DNA of 5,898 bases, from contig CAYRNC010000103.1 of the NCBI GenBank assembly GCA_964425645.1, positions 1-5,898 of the forward strand, read 5' to 3'. This document shows positions 1-5,736 of the stretch, piece after piece. The first letter of the stretch is position 1. Each line of letters opens with the position of its first letter. Made by a program: the position numbers and the translations under genes. The notes below the pieces were generated by a model that saw only the letters and a program-made list of their open reading frames with translations, had not been told where the DNA came from and did not search any database. Origin of the DNA: CAYRNC01 sp964425645 (GTDB taxonomy: Bacteria; Bacillota; Clostridia; Peptostreptococcales; Anaerovoracaceae).

Positions 1-46
1 GATGCATTATTCAAGGTATTAAGGGCTTTCAGAGAAGTCTATCTTA

Positions 47-55
47 TGATATACT
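47..55 (+). promoter_or_regulatory. Candidate extended -10 promoter for the PspC/paaK/ACT operon
   Basis: The string TGATATACT is an extended -10 element (TG, one base, then TATACT at 50-55). It would place a transcription start near 62, about 20 bases before the ATG at 82. No good -35 box lies 16-18 bases upstream (TTTCAG at 27-32 is weak), which extended -10 promoters tolerate. Transcription could also enter from upstream of the window. This is a sequence match only. Confidence 0.35.
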
Positions 56-65
56 TTGCTGTTGT

Positions 66-74
66 AAGGGAGGG
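66..74 (+). promoter_or_regulatory. Ribosome binding site that sets the PspC protein start
   Basis: AAGGGAGGG ends 7 bases before the ATG at 82 and is a strong Shine-Dalgarno match. It decides the start: the reading frame is open further upstream, to an ATG at 46, but that ATG has no comparable site and lies within the candidate -10 element. Confidence 0.75.
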
Positions 75-81
75 TGGCCAT

Positions 82-495
82 ATGGTTAGAAAGTTATATA
101 AATCACCAGACAATCGGGTGCTGTTTGGGGTTTGCGGCGGACTCGGCGAATACTTTGGAATAGATCCGGTAATTATTAGGCTACTGGTGGTGGCTACCAC
201 TGTAATGGGGGGCGCCGGATTGATCGGATATATTATCGCCGTCATAATCATTCCTGAAAGCCCCGATCAGGGAAGGCAGCCTGATTTGCATAAAGACCAA
301 GGTATCGGCAGGGAAAATCCTGTAGAACCTAAAAGGGATACAGGGAAGGGGCTCGGAATCTTAGGCGTTGTCATGCTTGTTCTGGGAGGAATATTGTTGA
401 TGCGCATTTACGTGCCTTGGATTCATGGAAGCCTGGTGGTTTCAGCTCTTCTGATCTGTTTCGGATTATACTTCATTATCAAGCGCCTTACTTAG
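82..495 (+). CDS. PspC-domain membrane protein (137 aa)
   Basis: This is a small membrane protein of the phage-shock-protein-C family. Residues 3-60 carry the PspC hallmarks: a KLYKS start, then GVCGGLGEYFGIDP with a following arginine (IIRLL), and a hydrophobic helix (about 33-58) ending in IIIPE. A polar linker (about 60-88) leads to two more hydrophobic segments, about 91-108 and 117-134, ending in the basic tail KRLT. The C-terminal pair resembles the small membrane modules often attached to PspC domains in Firmicutes. Family members sense or buffer envelope stress in Gram-negatives; in Firmicutes the role is mostly undefined, so no precise function is claimed. The gene starts after a strong ribosome binding site and ends 22 bases before paaK, so the two are probably cotranscribed. 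The family call is firm and the role is unknown. Confidence 0.92.
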   Translation: MVRKLYKSPDNRVLFGVCGGLGEYFGIDPVIIRLLVVATTVMGGAGLIGYIIAVIIIPESPDQGRQPDLHKDQGIGRENPVEPKRDTGKGLGILGVVMLVLGGILLMRIYVPWIHGSLVVSALLICFGLYFIIKRLT

Positions 496-517
496 CGTTA
501 CAGAAAAGGAAAAGGAT

Positions 518-1831
518 ATGGCAGACTTTAAAATCTGGAGCCCTAACGAGACTCTGGACAGGGAACAATACAGAGAAATACAGCTTTTGGGTCTCAAGGA
601 TACCGTGAAAAGAATCTATGAAAGGGTTCCAAACGGCAGAAAAAAACTGGATGAGGCAGGTGTGGCGCCTGAGGATATCAGGAAGTTGGAGGATATACAA
701 AAAATCCCCTTTACTGTGAAACAGGATTTTAGGGATAATTACCCCTTCGGACTGTTCGCCGTTCCAAGAAGGGAAATTGTAAGATATCATGCATCTTCCG
801 GAACTACGGGTAAACCCACAGTTGTAGGGTATACAAGGCGGGACATGGCGATATGGAAGGAGCTCATCGCCCGCATTGTAACGATGGCAGGAGTAACCGA
901 CGAAGACACCGCCCAGATAGCCTTTGGCTACGGGCTTTTTACTGGAGCTTTCGGTCTGCATCAAGGCCTGGAAATGACGGGAGCGGCCGTCATTCCTATG
1001 TCCAGCGGCAATACAGAAAGACAGATCATGATAATGAAGGATTTTGAAACTACAGCTTTGATCAGTACGCCATCCTATGCTTTGCACATGGCTGAGGTTG
1101 CGAAAGAGATGGGACTTGATCCCGTGGAGGATCTGAAGCTTAAATGGGGTCTTTTTGGCGGAGAGGGTTCAACTGAGGCTATGCGCCGTGAATTAAATCA
1201 GACCTGGAATATTTTTGCCACTGAAAATTACGGGATGAGCGAATTGATAGGTCCCGGAGTATCGGGGGAATGTCAGGCATTAAAGGGTATGCACATATGC
1301 GAGGATCATTTTATCGCCGAGATCATAAATCCCGAAACAGGGAAGGTTCTAAAAGAGGGACAGGTGGGAGAGTTGGTCATAACGGCTATTTCCAAAGAGG
1401 CTTTGCCCATTCTTCGCTATCGTACAAAGGATATCACCTCTTTGCATTATGAAACCTGCGATTGCGGGCGAACAACGGTCAGGATGGCTAAGATTCAAGG
1501 ACGCAGCGATGATATGCTCATTGTAAGCGGTGTAAACGTTTTTCCGTCTCAAATCGAGGAAGTTTTGGTTAGCAGTGAAGGAATAGGTCCTCATTATCAA
1601 ATCAGGGTTTATAAAAAGGGTTATCTCGATAAGATTGAGGTTGATGTGGAATTGGCTGATGCCGATATACTGGATTCTTTTCGACTGTTAGAGGATCTTA
1701 CAAAAAGAATTAGCGGCAGGCTTAGAAAGGTTTTGGGCATTGATGCCAAAATCAATTTGGTTGAGCCAAGAACCCTTGCTCGATTTGAGGGTAAGGCTAA
1801 AAGAGTCATCGATATGAGGGGGGAGAAATGA
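518..1831 (+). CDS. paaK: Phenylacetate-CoA ligase (aryl-acetate adenylating enzyme), 437 aa
   Basis: This cytoplasmic ANL-superfamily enzyme activates phenylacetate or a related aryl-acetate to its CoA thioester through an acyl-adenylate, using ATP. The length matches usual PaaK proteins (about 430-440 residues). Visible motifs are the phosphate-binding loop SSGTTGKP (93-100), the A5 motif YGMSE (238-242), YRTKD with the ribose-binding Asp305, the hinge and A8 region GRSDDMLIVSGVNVFPSQIE (328-347), and the C-terminal EGKAKR, whose Lys426 is the expected adenylation lysine. A Cys/His set (Cys252, His259, Cys261, Cys314, Cys316) may form a metal site. The ATG at 518 follows AAAAGGA. The TGA overlaps an out-of-frame ATG (ATGA) one base before the next gene, an ACT-domain protein, the usual partner in anaerobes, where PaaK often works with indolepyruvate:ferredoxin oxidoreductase. 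The actual substrate (phenylacetate, indoleacetate or other) cannot be read from the sequence. Confidence 0.95.
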   Translation: MADFKIWSPNETLDREQYREIQLLGLKDTVKRIYERVPNGRKKLDEAGVAPEDIRKLEDIQKIPFTVKQDFRDNYPFGLFAVPRREIVRYHASSGTTGKPTVVGYTRRDMAIWKELIARIVTMAGVTDEDTAQIAFGYGLFTGAFGLHQGLEMTGAAVIPMSSGNTERQIMIMKDFETTALISTPSYALHMAEVAKEMGLDPVEDLKLKWGLFGGEGSTEAMRRELNQTWNIFATENYGMSELIGPGVSGECQALKGMHICEDHFIAEIINPETGKVLKEGQVGELVITAISKEALPILRYRTKDITSLHYETCDCGRTTVRMAKIQGRSDDMLIVSGVNVFPSQIEEVLVSSEGIGPHYQIRVYKKGYLDKIEVDVELADADILDSFRLLEDLTKRISGRLRKVLGIDAKINLVEPRTLARFEGKAKRVIDMRGEK

Positions 1832-1832
1832 T

Positions 1833-2273
1833 ATGTTTATCAAACAGCTTTCTGTTTTTTTGCCTAATCAAAAAGGACATTTAGCCAGACTCACAAAGGT
1901 ACTGCTGGATAATCATATAGACATAAGGGCGATAGTTCTTTTTGACACAGTGGATTACGGCATCATGCGGGCTATTGTGGATGAACCGGATCTCGCATTG
2001 GATATCCTTGAAAAGGAAGGATTTGTGGCAAAGATCGGGAGTGTAATAGCTGTGGAGCCGGAGGATCGCACGGGAAGCCTTCATGAGCTTTTCGCTTTTC
2101 TATCAGATAACGGTATGAATATCGATTACACTTATTCTTTTGTAATGACTAAAAATGACATGCCATATTTCGTTCTGAAAACAGACAGGATGGAAGAATC
2201 GGCAATGCTGTTGGTAGAACGTGGCTATAAGGTGGTAGGGTTGTCGCAGATATGTTCGTCAAAGGAAAAATGA
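1833..2273 (+). CDS. Tandem ACT-domain protein linked to paaK (146 aa)
   Basis: This is a stand-alone protein made of two ACT domains (about residues 1-71 and 72-141) and no enzymatic domain. ACT domains bind amino acids or similar small ligands and dimerise. The first repeat opens IKQLSVFLPNQKGHLARL, with the ligand-loop pattern N-x-K-G-H-L (12-17). The second opens with the related loop DRTGSL (78-83). Both show the beta-alpha-beta pattern, with the helix followed by phrases such as NHIDIRAI and NGMNIDYTY. The gene begins one base after paaK behind the strong site AGGGGGGAG (1817-1825), so translation is probably coupled. Proteins of this type sit beside paaK in many anaerobic bacteria and are presumed to sense aromatic amino acids or aryl-acids; that role is inference. 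The last 49 bases overlap the end of the convergent minus-strand gene. Confidence 0.93.
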   Translation: MFIKQLSVFLPNQKGHLARLTKVLLDNHIDIRAIVLFDTVDYGIMRAIVDEPDLALDILEKEGFVAKIGSVIAVEPEDRTGSLHELFAFLSDNGMNIDYTYSFVMTKNDMPYFVLKTDRMEESAMLLVERGYKVVGLSQICSSKEK

Positions 2274-2776
2274 TCATTGTTTGGGGCGATGCAAAATCCC
2301 AGCTTTAACATTCCATCCCTGGAATCGATATAGTATAGGATTATTTGTCTAATCCATTCATTGTCAAAGCTAAGGAGCTGTTCAAAATCGATTGAGCAGC
2401 TATTTTCATCTGCGGTAATACCGGATAGTTTAGCGACTGTAATTAATCTTTGTAACCAATTTCCACCTGTCATGCCTGCGGCTTTCAGCATCAATGCCTG
2501 AATGGGCCCCTCTTTGGAGCTTACATCTTCGCGATAAGTTAATTTAACGCGGTGGCAATCCCGGTCAAATTTGAAGTCCAATACCTTCAGGCGATATTTT
2601 GCGGATATCATTCCGAGGGCTTTAGCATTTATGCTAAGAGAAACATAAATAGTCCCTCCGGAAAAGGATACGCTGTAATTCGATAAATATTTTCCGATAA
2701 TTGAGGAAATGTGATTTTTCAGCTGTCTGTTGATAAGATCTTCTGAAATGGATATTGTGCTTTCGTGCAATTGCAT
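2225..2776 (-). CDS. Uncharacterised 183-aa protein, third gene of the aminotransferase operon
   Basis: I do not recognise this protein. It is a predicted soluble protein with no signal peptide, membrane segment or cysteine motif. The N-terminal third (SISEDLINRQLKNHISSIIG, then alternating residues such as VSFSGGTIYVSLSINAK) looks like a helix followed by beta strands. The middle is basic and charged (LKVLDFKFDRDCHRVKLTYRED). The segment ALMLKAAGMTGGNWLQRLITVAKL is probably helical, and the end returns to strands (GMLKLGFCIA). The layout loosely recalls lipid-binding TULIP/DUF2993-type folds, but that is a weak impression. Reality as a gene is supported by GGAGAGG (2788-2782) five bases before the ATG, the 22-base gap after the thioesterase gene, and the same strand as its neighbours. 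The last 15 codons and stop overlap the 3' end of the ACT-domain gene. A role connected with acyl chains is possible from context only. Confidence 0.8.
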   Translation of the reverse strand: MQLHESTISISEDLINRQLKNHISSIIGKYLSNYSVSFSGGTIYVSLSINAKALGMISAKYRLKVLDFKFDRDCHRVKLTYREDVSSKEGPIQALMLKAAGMTGGNWLQRLITVAKLSGITADENSCSIDFEQLLSFDNEWIRQIILYYIDSRDGMLKLGFCIAPNNDHFSFDEHICDNPTTL

Positions 2777-2798
2777 AGCGGCCTCTCCGATACGGGGT

Positions 2799-3536
2799 TC
2801 ATTTGAAATGAAAATTGATGTAGAATGTTGTTTCTTCGGATATTTTTTGCCCTCGGATAATGATTCTATTATCCTCTTTGGCTTTTTGAATTAAAAACTT
2901 TTCATTCTCTCTTAGTTCTGACAGAAAATACAGATCCATTCGGTTAAGATCCCTGATTCGCTTTTTTTCATTGGCATCTAAGGCGTCATATGCGAATTCA
3001 CCGTAGCGGCAGTTGTTTACATGGCCAAGGCAGTCTAAATGACTGTTTCTAACAGTTCTTTTTTCTGCAGTCCTGTATGCTCGTGTTTCTTTAAATGTAG
3101 GACCTGCTTCTATGCAAAATTCTTCATGGGGATCAGTCATAGGGAACGGCATTGCTTTTTTGCGGTATACACTGCGTTTTTCTATATCCAGCAAAACGGA
3201 ATGAGTGCTTCCATGGAACATGGTTGCCCCTGATTCATCGCAAAAAACAAGCTCTCTACGGAAATATGGGCCTCTTCGCTGAGAAAACCACGTACTTGCG
3301 AGCAGCTTGATACAGGAATTTATCGGTTTCACTATTTCAATAGAAATGGAGATTAGAACCCAGGCATAGCCGTATTTGGTGGTTTCATTGAAATCGGCCC
3401 GGTAGTTTTGAAGATGTCTTTCGGCAAGCATTGCAAAAAGATTTTGGTATGAAGCCGGTTTCATGGTACAATTTTCGTTTAGATGGGCTACCTCCACGTT
3501 CAAAGGATATTTGCAGGTATGTTCCTGCCTGTTCAT
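2799..3536 (-). CDS. Acyl-ACP thioesterase-like double-hotdog protein (245 aa)
   Basis: It is probably a cytoplasmic thioesterase that releases fatty acid from acyl carrier protein, of the FatA/FatB type with two hotdog folds in one chain. The N-terminal hotdog (about 8-125) shows the family pattern: KPASYQNLFAMLAERHL (26-42), then YGYAWVLISISIEIVKP, then STWF...RGPYFRRELVF (81-98) and SVLLDIEKR. The C-terminal hotdog (about 150-245) carries HLDCLGHVNNCRYGEFAYD (166-184), equivalent to the family's DxNxHVNN signature, and a conserved-looking Glu207 in FLSELREN. Asp168, His172 and Glu207 are present, but the usual Asn of DxNxH is Leu170. The length fits bacterial members (about 240-250). The ATG overlaps the aminotransferase stop as ATGA, preceded by AGGGAAAGGAG, so translation is likely coupled. 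Family confidence is good; activity and chain length are uncertain because of Leu170. Confidence 0.87.
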   Translation of the reverse strand: MNRQEHTCKYPLNVEVAHLNENCTMKPASYQNLFAMLAERHLQNYRADFNETTKYGYAWVLISISIEIVKPINSCIKLLASTWFSQRRGPYFRRELVFCDESGATMFHGSTHSVLLDIEKRSVYRKKAMPFPMTDPHEEFCIEAGPTFKETRAYRTAEKRTVRNSHLDCLGHVNNCRYGEFAYDALDANEKKRIRDLNRMDLYFLSELRENEKFLIQKAKEDNRIIIRGQKISEETTFYINFHFK

Positions 3537-4801
3537 AATCGGCTCCTTTCCCTGTCGTCTGTATTCTTTATCGCCAAAGCCATTTTTTCGGGAATTGCGG
3601 CGCAGCCGGCCTGTGAAAGAGATGCTATGGATATTCTTAACCCTCGCCCGCTAAAGGGAACGGTGAATATGCCTTCCCTTTGCAGAATTTCACCTGCTTC
3701 TTCCGGGTTATTGCAGAGTGCCACCGCAAAAAAGCCTGTGCTGTAGGGACAGATTGAAAGTCTGAATTCTTTGGCCGCTTCGGTAAAAGTCCTGCCTCGC
3801 TTCAGCAGCATAGCCATGGCTGCTTCCCTTTCCTTTCTTACCTTGCGAAGAAGTGTCCCGTCGCCAAATATGCGACTCAGCGCTACCATAGCGGCTCTGG
3901 TGCTGTTTGACCAGGTCCCTCTGTTTGAAAAGGAATTCACAAGTTTGAATTCATCGGCAATACCCTTGTTTTGGGTAAGGCAGATTAAAGCACCGCCTCT
4001 CATTCCGTATAAGGTAAAGCTTTTTGACATGCTAAAGGCGATGAGAACCAGTATATTGTCCTGAAGGGCATCTAGTTTTGGCAAGAATGCCCTGGCTTCA
4101 GCTGAATCGCCGGCAAAATCCAGGTAGGCTGCATCTACCAACAGAATTATTTTTTTATCATCAGCAGCCGCTGTTTTAACAGCGGATAAAATGCTGTCCC
4201 AATCTTTTAATGTTAAAGTATAGCCCGTGGGGTTATGGGAAGGTGTGTTTATGATGATCAGTACGCGCTTTTGTTTCATTAACAAGCGGTTCAGTGCCTG
4301 CTCAAACGATGATATATTAAAATGAAAGTCATCATCGAATAAATCAAATGTCTTTATTGATCTTTCCAGTTCCTGCGCTATGGTCATATAAGGGCTCCAA
4401 TACCAGTCCGAGGTAAGAACCTGATCGCCCCTCTTTGTATAGTTTTGAATAGCATTCCTGACAGCACCCGTCCCGCCCGGGGTTGATACGGCTTCAACAT
4501 ATCCCAGCGGAACATAATCCATAAAAACAGCCTTTTTTGTAGCTTCCAAAAAAGATGGTATACCCGCTATCGGGGCATATTCTGCATAATCCAAGGGAGA
4601 AAGACCCTTAAGAACATCTATTACCGACGATAAAATTATTAGATTGCCCTGATCATCCAAAAGCGAGCCGATGGTAGCGTTAACTACTTTTTCTTTTCCG
4701 GAGGCAATTGCCATCTCCTGGGCTTTTTTATTTATTCCAAAAATTTTATCCTCGATTTGTATGTTCCTGGCGTTTTCTTCCGCCATTATAAGATCTTCCA
4801 T
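3533..4801 (-). CDS. Class I PLP-dependent aminotransferase, aspartate/aromatic type (422 aa)
   Basis: This cytoplasmic fold-type I aminotransferase transfers an amino group between an amino acid and a 2-oxoacid. The N-terminal pattern NATIGSLLDDQGN (41-53) followed by YAPIAGIPSF (75-84) resembles the AspC/TyrB (I-beta) layout, suggesting aspartate or aromatic amino acids as substrates. Visible active-site elements are TPGGTG (107-112), Trp133/Tyr134 near the ring-stacking site, HNPTG (189-193; Asn190), DAAY (223-226; Asp223 for the pyridine nitrogen, Tyr226), SMSK with the Schiff-base Lys260, and GMRGG with phosphate-binding Arg268. Arg386 or Arg389 in SGRGLRISIAS would bind the substrate carboxylate. 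The chosen ATG has GGAGGG (4813-4808) six bases upstream; an internal ATG at 4786 (MAEEN) is a weaker alternative. It is the first gene of the minus-strand operon and overlaps the thioesterase start by four bases. Substrate specificity cannot be fixed by reading. Confidence 0.93.
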   Translation of the reverse strand: MEDLIMAEENARNIQIEDKIFGINKKAQEMAIASGKEKVVNATIGSLLDDQGNLIILSSVIDVLKGLSPLDYAEYAPIAGIPSFLEATKKAVFMDYVPLGYVEAVSTPGGTGAVRNAIQNYTKRGDQVLTSDWYWSPYMTIAQELERSIKTFDLFDDDFHFNISSFEQALNRLLMKQKRVLIIINTPSHNPTGYTLTLKDWDSILSAVKTAAADDKKIILLVDAAYLDFAGDSAEARAFLPKLDALQDNILVLIAFSMSKSFTLYGMRGGALICLTQNKGIADEFKLVNSFSNRGTWSNSTRAAMVALSRIFGDGTLLRKVRKEREAAMAMLLKRGRTFTEAAKEFRLSICPYSTGFFAVALCNNPEEAGEILQREGIFTVPFSGRGLRISIASLSQAGCAAIPEKMALAIKNTDDRERSRL

Positions 4802-4831
4802 TGTTTTCCCTCCATTGCTTCAAGTGCTGAT

Positions 4832-4860
4832 ATTATAATATGAATGTGGTTTTCATGCAA
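4832..4860 (-). promoter_or_regulatory. Candidate sigma-A promoter for the aminotransferase operon
   Basis: On the minus strand TTGCAT (4860-4855) is separated by 17 bases from a perfect TATAAT (4837-4832). This predicts a start near 4825 and a short leader of about 24 bases before the ATG at 4801. The -10 lies in a 10-base perfect palindrome (4831-4840). The -35 matches the consensus at three of six positions. Confidence 0.55.
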
Positions 4861-4865
4861 TAATT

Positions 4866-4893
4866 TTGACAAAAACTTCGATGTTCGTATTAT
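4866..4893 (+). promoter_or_regulatory. Sigma-A-like promoter candidate upstream of spoIIQ
   Basis: A perfect TTGACA (4866-4871) is followed 16 bases later by TATTAT (4888-4893), which is close to the vegetative consensus. It overlaps the sigma-F candidate just downstream. Vegetative transcription of spoIIQ would be unexpected, so this may be fortuitous, repressed, or a second start. Confidence 0.35.
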
Positions 4894-4916
4894 ATCCATC
4901 ACATAAGGAAACAATA
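4887..4916 (+). promoter_or_regulatory. Candidate sigma-F promoter for spoIIQ
   Basis: GGAAACAATA (4907-4916) fits the sigma-F -10 consensus GGNRANAHTR, as I recall it, at every position. GTATT (4887-4891), 15 bases upstream, matches four of five positions of the -35 consensus GYWTA. The predicted start is near 4923, about 36 bases before the ATG at 4959. B. subtilis spoIIQ is transcribed by sigma-F in the forespore, so the site and the gene identity support each other. Confidence 0.6.
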
Positions 4917-4930
4917 GCGACAAAGCTATT
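4913..4930. repeat. Inverted repeat in the spoIIQ leader
   Basis: AATAGC (4913-4918) and GCTATT (4925-4930) are perfect 6-base arms around the 6-base spacer GACAAA. The repeat covers the end of the sigma-F -10 box and the expected start site, so it could be an operator or a weak hairpin at the 5' end of the message. Short perfect repeats like this can arise by chance. Confidence 0.4.
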
Positions 4931-4942
4931 TATATAAAATGT

Positions 4943-4950
4943 GGAGGTGG
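4943..4950 (+). promoter_or_regulatory. Ribosome binding site that sets the spoIIQ start
   Basis: GGAGGTGG lies 8 bases before the ATG at 4959 and is a near-ideal Shine-Dalgarno sequence. A GTG at 4941 is in frame but overlaps this site and has no ribosome binding site of its own, so the ATG is preferred. Confidence 0.8.
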
Positions 4951-4958
4951 ATGATACT

Positions 4959-5666
4959 ATGCGAGTTGACGAAGGCAGCGCATACGATAAAAAGGAAGAC
5001 GATAAAAGAAAATGGAAATATCGCTACACCATGATCACCGTCATATTCGTCTTACTTGTGGTGGCAGGGGCGATAATTGGATTCCAGACTAGCCCTCAAT
5101 GGATGGGTAAGATAAATAGAACCGATGTGACTAAAGACAAGTATCCCGACAGCTCAATAGGAGGCGGAGGAATCGATGTGGTGCAGCCCATCCCTACCGT
5201 TGACAGTAAAGATACACCTGAACCTGCCCCTTCAAAACCCAAAAGCGACACCCGACTAAACAATATGCTTCCTGTAAATGGGGGAGAGGTAAGTTTGGGT
5301 TATTCGGATAATGAATTGGTATATTCGAAAACACTTGATCAGTTTGTTGTTCATAAAGGCGTTGATTTTACAGCACCGGCAGATTCACAAGTTGTTGCTG
5401 TATTGGGAGGAACGGTCACAAAGGTGTACGAGGATGATAAGCTGGGCATGACTATTGAGATAACCCATAAAGATGGTTATATGACCCGATATTGCAGTCT
5501 TTCAACCGATAAGATGGTAGAAGAAGGCGATGTTGTGGAAGCCGGGCAGGTGATAAGCGGTGTTGGAAATACGGCCCTATTTGAAGTTCTCGATGGTCCT
5601 CATTTGCACTTTGAGGTATGGAAAAAGGGACAGCCGATCGACCCCGCAAGCCTCATTAAATTTTAA
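4959..5666 (+). CDS. spoIIQ: SpoIIQ-like forespore M23 (LytM) membrane protein, 235 aa
   Basis: This is a single-pass membrane protein with an outward-facing M23/LytM domain. A charged cytoplasmic start (1-22, rich in D, K and R) is followed by one transmembrane helix (about 24-43), a Pro/Gly-rich linker (about 62-97) and the LytM domain (about 103-235). The domain shows HKGVD (His132, Asp136) and HLH (His215, His217), the usual zinc and catalytic residues. The mid-domain position that is His in active peptidases (YxHL) is Ser180 here, in YCSLS, a phrase resembling B. subtilis SpoIIQ. SpoIIQ sits in the forespore membrane and pairs with mother-cell SpoIIIAH across the intermembrane space to support engulfment and late forespore gene expression. 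Identity rests on the architecture, the YxSLS phrase, the sigma-F-like promoter and spoIIID next door. Another sporulation M23 protein is the alternative. A strong terminator follows. Confidence 0.85.
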   Translation: MRVDEGSAYDKKEDDKRKWKYRYTMITVIFVLLVVAGAIIGFQTSPQWMGKINRTDVTKDKYPDSSIGGGGIDVVQPIPTVDSKDTPEPAPSKPKSDTRLNNMLPVNGGEVSLGYSDNELVYSKTLDQFVVHKGVDFTAPADSQVVAVLGGTVTKVYEDDKLGMTIEITHKDGYMTRYCSLSTDKMVEEGDVVEAGQVISGVGNTALFEVLDGPHLHFEVWKKGQPIDPASLIKF

Positions 5667-5682
5667 GCAGTCGCATAAATTG

Positions 5683-5719
5683 CCCGGTGGTCTTGTTTTG
5701 GACAACCGGGTTTTTCTTT
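5683..5719 (+). terminator. Intrinsic terminator after spoIIQ
   Basis: CCCGGTGGTC (5683-5692) pairs with GACAACCGGG (5701-5710), giving ten positions with one G-A mismatch around an 8-base loop (5693-5700). The T-rich tract TTTTTCTTT (5711-5719) follows directly. The stem lies 16 bases after the spoIIQ stop. In the opposite direction the hairpin is followed only by CAATTTATG, so it would be a poor terminator for spoIIID. Confidence 0.85.
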
Positions 5720-5736
5720 GCCCTGACGGCTAAATT

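Noticed and set aside
46..81. Upstream ATG extending the PspC protein by 12 residues
   Set aside because: The PspC domain begins right after the ATG at 82, which has the strong ribosome binding site; the extension would overlap both that site and the candidate -10.
488..1087. Long open frame on the minus strand opposite paaK (199 codons)
   Set aside because: It lies wholly opposite the strongly supported paaK frame, its translation resembles no family, and no ribosome binding site or operon context supports it.
2310..2325. Perfect hairpin ATTCCA-TCCC-TGGAAT just past the ACT-domain gene, a possible terminator
   Set aside because: No T tract follows on either strand and it lies inside the minus-strand coding region, so it is not called a terminator.
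4831..4840. Ten-base palindrome TATTATAATA as a possible operator
   Set aside because: It is explained by an AT-rich -10 box reading in both directions; such short AT palindromes are common by chance.
4941..4958. GTG start extending SpoIIQ by six residues
   Set aside because: The GTG overlaps the Shine-Dalgarno sequence that serves the ATG at 4959.
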